Shown piece by piece: positions 7,583 to 15,936 of a DNA stretch of 16,247 bases. The stretch comes from Ramlibacter sp. (GTDB taxonomy: Bacteria > Pseudomonadota > Gammaproteobacteria > Burkholderiales > Burkholderiaceae_C), in NCBI GenBank assembly GCA_026785815.1, contig JAJAZH010000131.1, forward strand, positions 1-16,247. Reading direction: 5' to 3'. The notes under the pieces were generated by a model that worked only from the letters and a program-made list of their open reading frames with translations, made no database searches and had not been told where the DNA came from. The translations under genes and the position numbers were made by a program. Each line of letters starts with the position of its first letter. Positions within the stretch are counted from its first letter, which is position 1.

Positions 7583-9274
7583 ATGAACAAGCCAACCGAT
7601 GCGTCCCTGCTGGCCGCCATTGCCGATGCACCGGAGCGCGCCTTGGCACAGTGGCAGAAGGAATACGGACAGCAGATCGGCACCGATCGCGCTGTCTTCA
7701 ACCGCTCGGGGTTGCCGATCAAGCCGCTGTACACGGCGCGGGACAGTAGCCAGGACCCCACGGACGGGACCGGCTTGCCTGGCCAGGCGCCGTATACGCG
7801 CGGCATCTACGCCACCATGCACCGTGGCCGCACCTGGACGCAGCGCCAGCTTACCGGCCTGGGCACACCGGCCGAGTACAACGAGCGGCTGCTGGGCGTG
7901 CTCGCGCAAGGGGCCACGGCGGTCTCGCTGATCCCCTGCAACTCGGTCTTTCGCGGTTTTGACGCCGATGAGTCGCACATCGAACTGCTGGGCACCTGCG
8001 GGACGGTGGTCAACACCGCCGACCACATGGACCGCGCGCTGAAGGGCGTGGACCTGGCCGCCACGTCGTGTGCGCTGAACGACCCCAGCCCGTTTACGCT
8101 GCTGGCCTTCATGCTGGCGGCGGCCAAGCGGCGTGGCACCGATTGGCGACAGGTCAGCGGAACCAGCAACCAGAGCGACTACATCAGCCACTACGTCGCC
8201 AACCACATGTTCTTCCGCATAGCACTGCCGGGTGCGCGGCGCATCCTGGGTGACCACATTGCCTTCTGCAACGAGTTCGTGCCGAAGTGGAATCCGATGT
8301 CGGTGGTGGGCCAGCACATGCAGCAAGCGGGCGCTAACCCGGCCGAGGCCGTGGCTTTCACGCTCAGCACCGCGATCCAGAACGCCCAGGACTGCATCGC
8401 CCGCGGCATGGACCCCGACCAGTTCCTGCCGCGCTTCACCTTCTTCTTCGACATCTCGGTCAGCTTCTTCGAGGAGGTGGCCAAGTTCCGTGCCGCACGG
8501 CGCATCTGGGCCCGGGTCACGAAGGAAGTCCTGGGCGCGAAGGATCCGCGCTCCTGGCGCTTCAAGTTCCACGCCCAGACATCCGGGGTGGACCTGACGC
8601 GCCAGCAGCCGCTGAACAACATCGCGCGCGTCACCGTGCAGGCCATGGCGGGCATCTTCGGCGGCCTGCAGTCGTTGCACACCGATGCCTACGATGAGGC
8701 GCTGTCCTGCCCCAGCGAATTTGGCGCGCGCATTGCCGTGGCCACGCAGAACATCCTGCGTGAGGAAGCGCATCTCACGGACGTCATCGATCCCCTGGGC
8801 GGCAGCCACTACGTCGAGGCGCTCACCGACCAGATGCAGGCCGAGATCGAACGTCTGATGGCCATCATCGAAAAGGCGGGCGGCATGTACCAGGCGGTGG
8901 AAAGCGGCCTGGTGCAACGCATGATCGGCGAATCGGCGCACAAGTTCCAGGCCCAGCTCGATGCCGGCGAACAGACCGTGGTGGGCGTGAACGCCTACCA
9001 GCTGGATGAAGACCGCAGCGCGCGGCCGGTGAATGCGCGGCCCGATCGTGCAGCGATGCAGGCCCATGTGGACAGCGTGCGCGCGTTCAAGGCCGGGCGC
9101 TCGGCGGTCGATGTGCAACGCGCGCTGGACCAGCTCGCCCGCGCTTGCGGCGATGCCTGCGACAACATCTTCGGCCGCGTCGTCGAAGCCGCCGAGGCCG
9201 GCGTGACACATGGCGAGATCTGCGCCACGCTGCGGCGCGAACTGGGCTTCGGGCACGTTCAGGCGCTGGTGTGA
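7583..9274 (+). CDS. divergent adenosylcobalamin-dependent acyl-CoA mutase, catalytic subunit
   Basis: This 563-residue protein is the TIM-barrel catalytic subunit of a two-subunit carbon-skeleton mutase, about the length of the isobutyryl- and 2-hydroxyisobutyryl-CoA mutase large subunits. Family landmarks are YTRGIYATM (71-79), the catalytic-type His245 in GQHMQQAG, HAQTSG (330-335), IFGGLQSLHTDAYDEAL (358-374) and DPLGGS (403-408). The substrate pocket differs from named family members. At the position of methylmalonyl-CoA mutase Tyr89 there is Leu90 (TQRQLTG). At Arg207 there is Asn or Ala (residue 206 or 207, depending on a one-residue gap), and the usual FDxPT loop reads PCNSV (118-122). 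The two residues that bind the free carboxylate of methylmalonyl-/succinyl-CoA are therefore absent. The enzyme should move a carbon group on another acyl-CoA; its substrate is unknown. Confidence 0.93.
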   Translation: MNKPTDASLLAAIADAPERALAQWQKEYGQQIGTDRAVFNRSGLPIKPLYTARDSSQDPTDGTGLPGQAPYTRGIYATMHRGRTWTQRQLTGLGTPAEYNERLLGVLAQGATAVSLIPCNSVFRGFDADESHIELLGTCGTVVNTADHMDRALKGVDLAATSCALNDPSPFTLLAFMLAAAKRRGTDWRQVSGTSNQSDYISHYVANHMFFRIALPGARRILGDHIAFCNEFVPKWNPMSVVGQHMQQAGANPAEAVAFTLSTAIQNAQDCIARGMDPDQFLPRFTFFFDISVSFFEEVAKFRAARRIWARVTKEVLGAKDPRSWRFKFHAQTSGVDLTRQQPLNNIARVTVQAMAGIFGGLQSLHTDAYDEALSCPSEFGARIAVATQNILREEAHLTDVIDPLGGSHYVEALTDQMQAEIERLMAIIEKAGGMYQAVESGLVQRMIGESAHKFQAQLDAGEQTVVGVNAYQLDEDRSARPVNARPDRAAMQAHVDSVRAFKAGRSAVDVQRALDQLARACGDACDNIFGRVVEAAEAGVTHGEICATLRRELGFGHVQALV

Positions 9275-10518
9275 CAGCACGCGAGGCCCACGAACCTGCG
9301 GCGGCCGAGCCATTTGGTGCAGGCCAGCCACCAAGCCTGCCCGCAGGCCTGCTGGCCGGCGAGCGCCGTACCGTGGCGCGGGCCATCAGCCGCATCGAAC
9401 AGGGCGGGCGAGAAACCCGGGCTTTGCGCGCCGCGTTGCAGCCGCATCTGGGCCGCGCGCATGTGCTGGGCATCACCGGGGCTCCAGGTGCGGGCAAGTC
9501 CACGCTCGTGCATGCGCTGCTGGGCGAGTTGCTCGCGCGCGGCCAGCGCGTGGGCGTAGTCGCCGTGGACCCATCGAGCCCGCTCACCGGGGGCGCGGTG
9601 CTCGGCGACCGCGTGCGCATGGGCGAGCACGGCGCGCACGCGGATGTCTTCATCCGCTCGGTGGCTTCGCGCGGGCACCTGGGCGGCCTGTCGGCCAGCA
9701 CCAGCGGCATCGTGGACGTGATGGACGCCGCCGGTTTCGACACCGTGATCGTCGAGACCGTCGGCGCCGGCCAGAGCGAAGTGGAGATCATGCGTGTGGC
9801 CGATACGCGCATCGTCGCCTGCCCGCCCGGGCTGGGTGACGGCGTGCAGGCCATCAAGGCCGGCATCCTGGAGATCGCCGACCTGCTGGTGGTGACCAAG
9901 TGCGACCTGCCCGGCGCCGAGGCTACCGCGCGCGACCTGCGCGACATGCTGCACCTGCGCGCCGCAGGTGCCGAAGGCGGGTGGCAGGTGCCGGTACTCA
10001 AGGTGAGTGCTTCCGAAAGCCAAGGCGTGGCCGAGCTGGCGCAAGGCCTGCTGGACCATGCCGCGCGGGCCGGCCGTGGGCGGCGGCTGCGCATGCCACA
10101 GGCGCCGACCGCGCAAGACGAATTCGGCCAACGCGTGGCCCGCCTGGCCGCCGCCGACCCGCTGGCGCGGCTGCTGGGTCTGAGCTGCAGTTCAGGGAGC
10201 GAAGGTGCGGCCAAGGTCAGCCTGCGCGTCGACGAGCAGCACCTCAACTTCAACGGCAGCTGCCATGGTGGCGTGATCTTTGCGATGGCCGACACGGCCT
10301 TCGGGCTGGCTTCCAACTCGCGCGGCGTGCTCGCGGCGGGCATCGATGCGCACATCACCTACCAACGCGCGGTGCGTGCGGGCGAGGTGCTCACTGCCAG
10401 CGCGAACGAGGTGTCGCGTTCGCGTCGCCTGGCCACCTACCGCGTCGACGTGACGAACGATTCAGGTCAATCGGTCAGCAGCTTCACGGGCACGGTGTTT
10501 CTCGAAGCTGCGATATGA
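9271..10518 (+). CDS. meaB: MeaB-type G-protein chaperone fused to PaaI-type hotdog thioesterase
   Basis: This 415-residue protein has two domains. Residues ~25-270 are a MeaB/ArgK GTPase, which loads and protects B12 mutases. They carry Walker A GAPGAGKS (70-77), VDPSSP (99-104), ETVGAGQSE (162-170) and PGLGDGVQAIKAG (186-198). The G4 motif is TKCD (209-212) instead of NKxD. Residues ~285-415 are a PaaI-like hotdog acyl-CoA thioesterase with NFNGSCHGG (326-334) and the catalytic-type Asp341 in MADTAF, closely resembling E. coli PaaI. The C-terminal dimerisation arm of normal MeaB (about 330 residues) appears replaced by the thioesterase. The start is GTG at 9271, overlapping the mutase stop as GTGA; upstream in-frame codons lie inside the mutase gene. 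The reading frame is continuous, so no frameshift is needed to explain the fusion. Confidence 0.9.
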   Translation: MTAREAHEPAAAEPFGAGQPPSLPAGLLAGERRTVARAISRIEQGGRETRALRAALQPHLGRAHVLGITGAPGAGKSTLVHALLGELLARGQRVGVVAVDPSSPLTGGAVLGDRVRMGEHGAHADVFIRSVASRGHLGGLSASTSGIVDVMDAAGFDTVIVETVGAGQSEVEIMRVADTRIVACPPGLGDGVQAIKAGILEIADLLVVTKCDLPGAEATARDLRDMLHLRAAGAEGGWQVPVLKVSASESQGVAELAQGLLDHAARAGRGRRLRMPQAPTAQDEFGQRVARLAAADPLARLLGLSCSSGSEGAAKVSLRVDEQHLNFNGSCHGGVIFAMADTAFGLASNSRGVLAAGIDAHITYQRAVRAGEVLTASANEVSRSRRLATYRVDVTNDSGQSVSSFTGTVFLEAAI

Positions 10519-10543
10519 ACTCAACCCCCACTGGAGAACCAGC

Positions 10544-11536
10544 ATGACGGATCGTCAACACCTTGTGCAACGCCGGCACATCATCGGCGCCGCGGCGGCG
10601 TGTTGCGCCCTGGGCAGCGTGGGCCCATTGCGGGCGCAGGGCACCTGGCCGGACAGGCCGGTGCGGCTGGTGGTCGGCTTTCCGCCGGGCGGGGGCGTTG
10701 ACGTGATGGCGCGCATCGTCTCGCAACCGCTGTCCGAGGTGCTGGGCAAATCCATCGTGGTGGACAACAAGCCCGGCGCCAGCAGCAACCTGGCCATGAT
10801 CGAAGTGGCGCGGGCGCCGGCCGACGGCTATTCCATCCTCATCGGCCCGACGACGGTGGAAAGCGCCAACCCGTTTCTCTACAAGGCCGCGGCCAACCCG
10901 GCGACTGACCTGCTGCCCGTGGCCGGCATCGGCCGCTACCAGCTGCATCTGGTGGTGCGCAATGGCTTTCCCGGCAAGGATCTGGCCGAGTTGATCGCCT
11001 ATGCGCGCAACAACCCCGGCAAGCTCAACTATGCCTCCGCCGGAGCCGGCACCACGCCACACCTGGTGAGTGAGCTGTTCTTGCAGCAGGCGGGCATCCA
11101 GGCCTTGCATGTTCCCTACCGTGGCTCGGCGCCGGCGCTGCAAGCGGTGTTGGCTGGCGAGGCCGACTTCGTGATGGACCCGGGCATCTCGGTCCAGCAT
11201 GTGAAGGCCGGCAAGGTGCAGATGTTTGGCGTCGCCAGCGGCGCGCGCTCGCGTCAATTGCCCGATGTACCCACGATGAGCGAAGGCGGCGTGCAGGGGC
11301 TCGACTTCGATACCTGGGTGGGCTTGTGGGCGCCCGTCGGCACGCCGGAGGAGGCGCGCAGCAAGCTCGCGCGCGGGCTGTCGCAAGTGCTGGCGCAGCC
11401 GGCCGTGCAGCAGAAGATGCAGGCCCTTAACGGCGAGGCGCTGTTCATTGACACGCCGCAGTTCCGCAGCCTGCTGGAGCGTGAGACGAGGGCCTTCTCC
11501 GGCCTGATCAAGAGCCGGAAGATCGCAGCGGAATAG
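10544..11536 (+). CDS. Bug/TctC-family periplasmic solute-binding receptor
   Basis: This 330-residue exported receptor resembles those of tripartite tricarboxylate transporters. It starts with a signal peptide containing a twin arginine (QRRHIIG, residues 9-15) and a hydrophobic stretch, with likely cleavage near LRAQ (29-32). The mature protein begins with the family pattern WPDRPVRLVVGFPPGGGVDVMAR. These proteins bind carboxylates or other small organic molecules in the periplasm. No TctA or TctB membrane gene lies nearby, so it is an orphan receptor that may use a distant permease or act in sensing. The ATG has GGAGA (10533-10537) upstream. The gap of 25 bases from the MeaB fusion suggests the same transcript. 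Confidence 0.92.
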   Translation: MTDRQHLVQRRHIIGAAAACCALGSVGPLRAQGTWPDRPVRLVVGFPPGGGVDVMARIVSQPLSEVLGKSIVVDNKPGASSNLAMIEVARAPADGYSILIGPTTVESANPFLYKAAANPATDLLPVAGIGRYQLHLVVRNGFPGKDLAELIAYARNNPGKLNYASAGAGTTPHLVSELFLQQAGIQALHVPYRGSAPALQAVLAGEADFVMDPGISVQHVKAGKVQMFGVASGARSRQLPDVPTMSEGGVQGLDFDTWVGLWAPVGTPEEARSKLARGLSQVLAQPAVQQKMQALNGEALFIDTPQFRSLLERETRAFSGLIKSRKIAAE

Positions 11537-11575
11537 CACCACAGCCCGCCGTTGCCAAAGAAATTGGCCCTGCGC

Positions 11576-13174
11576 ATGCGCACCCTGAACGATGCCTTTG
11601 TCGCCGCGTGCGGCCGTGCCGCCGACCTGCCTTTCCTGGCCGAGTCGGCACTCTCCGGGGGCCGAGTCTGGACTTACGACGCCACTGAGCAGGAAGTGCA
11701 TCGCCTGGCCGAGATCTACCGTTCACACGGCTGGGGCGCAGGCCATCGCGTGGCGCTCGGGGTGGGCAACCACCCCCGTCACTTCTTCCACTTCCTGGCA
11801 CTCAACCGCCTGGGCGCGTCCGTCGTGCCGCTGAACCCTGACCACCGCGCGGGCGAGATCCGTTACGCGCTGTCGCACTCGGGCGCTGACCTGGTGGTCA
11901 GCGGTGCCGACCGCCACCCTCTGATTGACGAGGTAATGGCGGCCAACGCCGCTATCGCGCGCGTGCCCCGGATGCTGGTGGATGCGCTTGCCCGCAGCTT
12001 GCCCGATGCGCCGGCGGGGCGCACCGTGCCCGCCGACAGCTTGCAGGCCGAGGCCGCGATCCTCTACACCTCGGGCACCTCGGGCCGCCCCAAGGGCTGT
12101 GTGCTGAGCAACGACTACGTGCTTGGCGCGGGTGCGTGGTACGCCGACATCGGCGGCCTGCTGACCTTCCAGCGCGGACAGGACCGCTTGCTCAACCCCT
12201 TGCCCGTGTTCCACATGAACTGCGCCATGGTCTCGTTCTCGGCCGTCTGCCAGACCGACAACTGCCTGGTGCTGCCCGACCGCTTCCACGCCGGCGCCTG
12301 GTGGGAAGACTGCGTGAGGTCGCGGGTCACGGTCATCCACTATCTGGGCATCATGCCGCCGGCCCTGTTCAAGCAGCCGGTGAACGAGTGGGAGACGCAG
12401 CACCGCATCCGCTTCGCACTCGGCGCCGGCTGCGACCCGACACTGCACGGGCCTTTCGAGCAGCGCTTCGGCTTCCCGCTGGTGGAGGTGTGGGGCATGA
12501 CCGAGACCGGCCGCTTCCTGGCCAACAACGTGGACCCACGCCAGGTGTACACCCGCGCCTTCGGCCGCGAGCGCGAGCCGATCGAGTTGCGCCTGGTGGA
12601 CGATGGCGGTGTGGATGTGGCCGATGGTCAGCCCGGCGAACTGCTGGTGCGCAACAGTGGCACCGATCACCGCCAGGGTTTTTTCAGCGCCTACCTCGAC
12701 GACCCCGAGGCCGACGCCAAGGCCTGGCGCGGCGGTTGGTTCCACACCGGCGACGTCGTCACCCGCGACGCCAGCGGCATGCTGTACTTCGTGGACCGCC
12801 GCAAGGATATGGTGCGCCGCTCGGGCGAGAACATCTCCGCCAGCGAAGTGGAAGCCACAATGTCCATGCACCCGGCGGTCAACCGGATTGCCGTCGTGCC
12901 CGTACCGGACGAGCTGCGCGACGAAGAGGTGATGGCTGTTGTCGTGCCCGCCACGGGCACGCCGCCTACCGCGGAAACCGCCCAAGCGCTGGTGCGCCAT
13001 TGTCTGGCAGAGCTGGCGTACTACAAGGCGCCCGGCTGGGTGGTGTTCCGCGAGGCATTGCCCACCACGCCGACCAACAAGATCCAGAAGAACCTGATCT
13101 TCGAGTCGGGCTCAGACCCCCGGCTGGGTGCCTTCGACAGCCGGTCGATGAAGTCCCGCACGGCAGTACATTGA
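11576..13174 (+). CDS. AMP-forming acyl-CoA synthetase (ligase)
   Basis: This 532-residue ANL-superfamily adenylating enzyme would convert a free carboxylic acid, ATP and CoA into acyl-CoA, AMP and PPi in the cytoplasm. Motifs in order are the phosphate loop YTSGTSGRPKG (164-174), WGMTETG (306-312), a WFHTGD segment at about residue 388 ahead of the hinge region, DRRKDMVRRSGENIS with the swivel loop, and the adenylation lysine Lys502 in PTNKIQK. It looks most like the CaiC (carnitine/crotonobetaine-CoA ligase) side of the family, but the substrate cannot be read from sequence. It is the likely entry step that makes the mutase substrate. The ATG at 11576 is preferred; an in-frame TTG at 11552 would add eight residues. 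Neither has a good ribosome binding site. Confidence 0.93.
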   Translation: MRTLNDAFVAACGRAADLPFLAESALSGGRVWTYDATEQEVHRLAEIYRSHGWGAGHRVALGVGNHPRHFFHFLALNRLGASVVPLNPDHRAGEIRYALSHSGADLVVSGADRHPLIDEVMAANAAIARVPRMLVDALARSLPDAPAGRTVPADSLQAEAAILYTSGTSGRPKGCVLSNDYVLGAGAWYADIGGLLTFQRGQDRLLNPLPVFHMNCAMVSFSAVCQTDNCLVLPDRFHAGAWWEDCVRSRVTVIHYLGIMPPALFKQPVNEWETQHRIRFALGAGCDPTLHGPFEQRFGFPLVEVWGMTETGRFLANNVDPRQVYTRAFGREREPIELRLVDDGGVDVADGQPGELLVRNSGTDHRQGFFSAYLDDPEADAKAWRGGWFHTGDVVTRDASGMLYFVDRRKDMVRRSGENISASEVEATMSMHPAVNRIAVVPVPDELRDEEVMAVVVPATGTPPTAETAQALVRHCLAELAYYKAPGWVVFREALPTTPTNKIQKNLIFESGSDPRLGAFDSRSMKSRTAVH

Positions 13175-13181
13175 CGGCCAT

Positions 13182-13187
13182 GGGAGG
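13182..13187 (+). promoter_or_regulatory. strong ribosome binding site for livG
   Basis: GGGAGG lies 9 bases before the ATG at 13197. It supports that start and independent re-initiation of the transporter genes within the operon. Confidence 0.65.
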
Positions 13188-13196
13188 TCGCCCGAG

Positions 13197-13988
13197 ATGA
13201 CACCCGCCCTGCTGCAGGCCGACGCGATTCACCTCGGATTCGGCGGCATCAAGGCGCTGTCAGGCGTATCGCTGGCTGCGCGTGCCGGCGAGATCACGGC
13301 CATCATCGGCCCCAACGGCGCGGGCAAGACGAGCCTGTTCAACGCCATCTCGGGCTTCTACAAGCCGCAGCAGGGGCGGGTGCACTTCGAGGGGCGCGAC
13401 ATCACTGCGCAAGGCCCCGCCCGGCGGGCCGCGCTGGGGCTGGCGCGCACCTTCCAGAACGTGGCGTTGTTTCGCGGCATGTCGGTGCTGGACAACATCA
13501 AACTCGGCGGCCACACGCGGCTGGCGGCCAACCCCTTCACCGCACTGTGGTACCTGGGCCCGGCGCGGCGCGAAGAGGTGGCGCTGCGGCGCGAGATCGA
13601 ACGCGAGGTGATCGACTTCTTGGAGATCGACCACGTGCGCCACCAGAGCGTGGCGTCCCTGTCCTACGGCCTGCAAAAGCGCGTGGAGCTGGCGCGCGCG
13701 CTGGCCATGCGGCCGAAGGTGCTGATGCTCGACGAACCCGTGGCCGGCATGAACCGCGAAGAGACGGAAGACATGGCGCGCTTCATCCTCGACATCCAGG
13801 AAGAGCGCGGCATCACCGTGCTGCTGATCGAGCACGACATGGGCCTGGTGATGGACATCTCCAACCACGTGGTGGTGCTCAATTTCGGCCAGGTCATCGG
13901 CACCGGCGCGCCGGCCGAAGTGCGGCACAACCCCGAGGTGGTGCGTGCCTATCTGGGTGACAAGGCCGTGGCAGGGGTCAGCGCATGA
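13197..13988 (+). CDS. livG: branched-chain-amino-acid-type ABC transporter ATPase LivG
   Basis: This 263-residue ABC ATPase belongs to the LivG group. Walker A is GPNGAGKT (38-45), the Q-loop is Gln87 in RTFQNVALF, the signature is LSYGLQ (155-160), Walker B is VLMLDEP (175-181) and the switch His is His213. LSYG instead of LSGG is normal for this family. It would power import through LivH/LivM. Its location behind a CoA ligase and mutase suggests a hydrophobic carboxylate rather than an amino acid as cargo, since this transporter class is often recruited for aromatic and aliphatic acids. The stop overlaps the livH start (ATGA). No livF is present before the window ends; it may follow the receptor gene. 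Confidence 0.95.
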   Translation: MTPALLQADAIHLGFGGIKALSGVSLAARAGEITAIIGPNGAGKTSLFNAISGFYKPQQGRVHFEGRDITAQGPARRAALGLARTFQNVALFRGMSVLDNIKLGGHTRLAANPFTALWYLGPARREEVALRREIEREVIDFLEIDHVRHQSVASLSYGLQKRVELARALAMRPKVLMLDEPVAGMNREETEDMARFILDIQEERGITVLLIEHDMGLVMDISNHVVVLNFGQVIGTGAPAEVRHNPEVVRAYLGDKAVAGVSA

Positions 13989-14875
13989 CGGGCGGCTTCG
14001 ACTGGATCGCCCTGGCGGAATACAGCGTCATCGGCTTGCTGTCGGGCGGCTTGCTGGCGCTGATCGCGCTGGGCTTCGTGCTCATCTACAAGGGCACTGG
14101 CGTCATCAACTTCGCGATGGGCGAATTCATGATGCTCGGCGCCTACTTCTTCTACACCGCCAACGTGATGTGGCAGTGGCCCGCCTGGGCGGCCTTGCCG
14201 GCGACGCTGGCCGCCGTGGCGCTGGTGGCCGCGCTGATCGAACGCACGCTGCTGCGGCCGCTGTCGGGGCAGCCCGTGATTTCGGTGCTGATGGCGACCA
14301 TCGGGCTGGCCAGTGCGCTGCACGGCGGGGTGGACGCCGTCTGGGGCGGCAACAACTACGAGATGCCGGCCATGCTGTCGCGCAAACCCTTCACGGTGGG
14401 CGACATCTTCATCCCCGGCCAGGTGGTGTGGAGCTTCGCGCTGGCGGCGGTGGTCATCACCGGCTTCACGCTGTACTTCCGCTATTCCAGGACCGGCATC
14501 GCGATGCGCGCGGCGGCCAGCGACCCGCTCACCGCCTACGTGCTGGGCATCGACGTGCGGCGAACGCAGGCGCTGACTTGGATGTTCGCCGGCATGGTGG
14601 GCGCGGTGGCCGGCATCGTGGTGGCGTCGATGACCAGCCTTTCGCCGGCCCTGGGCGGCGCCGCGCTGGGCGTGCTGGCGGTCATCATCCTGGGCGGGCT
14701 GGACAGCATTGCCGGCGCCATCGTGGCCGGGCTGCTGGTCGGTCTGATCGAAAGCCTCACCGCGGCCTACCTGGGTGGCAAAGTGCGCGACATCGTGCCT
14801 TACGCCACCGTTCTCGTGATCCTGCTGATCAGGCCGTACGGCCTGTTCGGCACACGACGAATCGAGAGGTTGTGA
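13985..14875 (+). CDS. livH: ABC transporter permease LivH
   Basis: This 296-residue inner-membrane permease has about eight hydrophobic segments. Typical LivH features are GLLSGGLLALIALGFVLIYKGTGVINFAMGE near the N-terminus, the cytoplasmic coupling loop around AYVLGIDVRRTQALTW (about residues 184-199) and a C-terminal GLFGTRRIERL. It forms half of the transmembrane channel with LivM. Its ATG overlaps the livG stop, and its own stop directly abuts the livM ATG, so expression is tightly coupled. Confidence 0.95.
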   Translation: MTGGFDWIALAEYSVIGLLSGGLLALIALGFVLIYKGTGVINFAMGEFMMLGAYFFYTANVMWQWPAWAALPATLAAVALVAALIERTLLRPLSGQPVISVLMATIGLASALHGGVDAVWGGNNYEMPAMLSRKPFTVGDIFIPGQVVWSFALAAVVITGFTLYFRYSRTGIAMRAAASDPLTAYVLGIDVRRTQALTWMFAGMVGAVAGIVVASMTSLSPALGGAALGVLAVIILGGLDSIAGAIVAGLLVGLIESLTAAYLGGKVRDIVPYATVLVILLIRPYGLFGTRRIERL

Positions 14876-15916
14876 ATGCGCATCGGTGACTTCCGCGCCA
14901 GCTATGCGCACGACGAGGCGCTGTGGCCCACACGGGTGCAGCAAGCCTGGCTGGTGGCGCTGGCCGTGGCCTTGGTGATGCTGCCGCTCGGCGTGAACGG
15001 TTACGTCGTCGGCCTGGCCTGCATGGTTGGCATCCACTGCATCGCTGCGGCCGGGCTGAACATCATGACGGGCTACACCGGCCTCATCTCGCTCGGGCAT
15101 GCTGCCTTCATGGGCGTGGGATGCTATGCCGCAGCCTGGGCGGCCCAACGCGGCGTGCCCACGCTGCTGACATTGCTGTGGGGCGGGGGCCTGGCCGCGC
15201 TGCTGGGCATCGCCGTGGGGCTTCCCAGCCTGCGCATCAAGGGCCTGTACCTGGCGGTGGCCACGCTGGCCACGCAGTTCCTGCTGGTCTACGTGTTCCG
15301 CGAATGGGACAGCGTCACTGGCGGCGTGCGAGGCGTGAACGTGCCCAACGCCAGCCTGTTCGGCTTCGAGTTGCTGAACGATCACCGCATGTATTACCTG
15401 ATCGTTCCGGTGGCCGCACTGATGATGGTGGGCGCACGCAATCTTTTTCGCACACGGGTGGGCCGCGCCTTCATCGCCATCCGCGACAAGGACATCTCGG
15501 CCGAGGTGCTGGGCATCAACCTGCTGCACTACAAGCTGGCCTCGTTTGCCATCGGCAGCTTCTACGCTGGCGTGGCTGGTGCCCTGCTCGGATACTTCTA
15601 CCGCGCGATGACGCCCGAGTACTTCACGCTGCAGCTGTCCATCTTCTACCTGGCGGCCATCATCGTGGGCGGCCTGGGCAGCATGCTGGGCACGATCTTC
15701 GGTGCCATCTTCATGACGCTGGTGCCCGAGTTGCTGCGCGCCGGCGTGGCGCTGGTGGCGCAGTGGGCACCGCGCGCCACTGAAATTCTCAGCCCCATCC
15801 AGCAGGTGGTGTTCGGCCTGCTGATCATGGGCTTCCTGGTGTTTGAGCCGCATGGCCTGCTGGAGATGTGGCGGCGAGTGCGGCGTGTGTTCCACCTGTG
15901 GCCCTTCAGGGCCTGA
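14876..15916 (+). CDS. livM: ABC transporter permease LivM
   Basis: This 346-residue permease is the LivM partner. It has the family hallmark GLNIMTGYTGLISLGHAAFMGVG (residues 61-83), a coupling loop around FIAIRDKDISAEVLGIN, and a conserved segment IVGGLGSMLGTIFGA. The first ~20 residues are hydrophilic and cytoplasmic. The ATG immediately follows the livH stop, and GAGAGG (14863-14868) lies inside the end of livH. The family role is transport of small amphipathic solutes; the exact cargo here is unknown. Confidence 0.95.
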   Translation: MRIGDFRASYAHDEALWPTRVQQAWLVALAVALVMLPLGVNGYVVGLACMVGIHCIAAAGLNIMTGYTGLISLGHAAFMGVGCYAAAWAAQRGVPTLLTLLWGGGLAALLGIAVGLPSLRIKGLYLAVATLATQFLLVYVFREWDSVTGGVRGVNVPNASLFGFELLNDHRMYYLIVPVAALMMVGARNLFRTRVGRAFIAIRDKDISAEVLGINLLHYKLASFAIGSFYAGVAGALLGYFYRAMTPEYFTLQLSIFYLAAIIVGGLGSMLGTIFGAIFMTLVPELLRAGVALVAQWAPRATEILSPIQQVVFGLLIMGFLVFEPHGLLEMWRRVRRVFHLWPFRA

Positions 15917-15936
15917 CTGTTCACAAGGAGACAAGA

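Noticed and set aside
9145..9270. Longer MeaB start upstream of 9271
   Set aside because: It would run inside the mutase coding sequence and add an Arg-rich shadow. The GTG overlapping the stop as GTGA is the natural start.
6914..9334. 806-codon minus-strand open frame across the mutase
   Set aside because: It is antisense to genes with clear motifs, has shadow composition and no recognisable domain.
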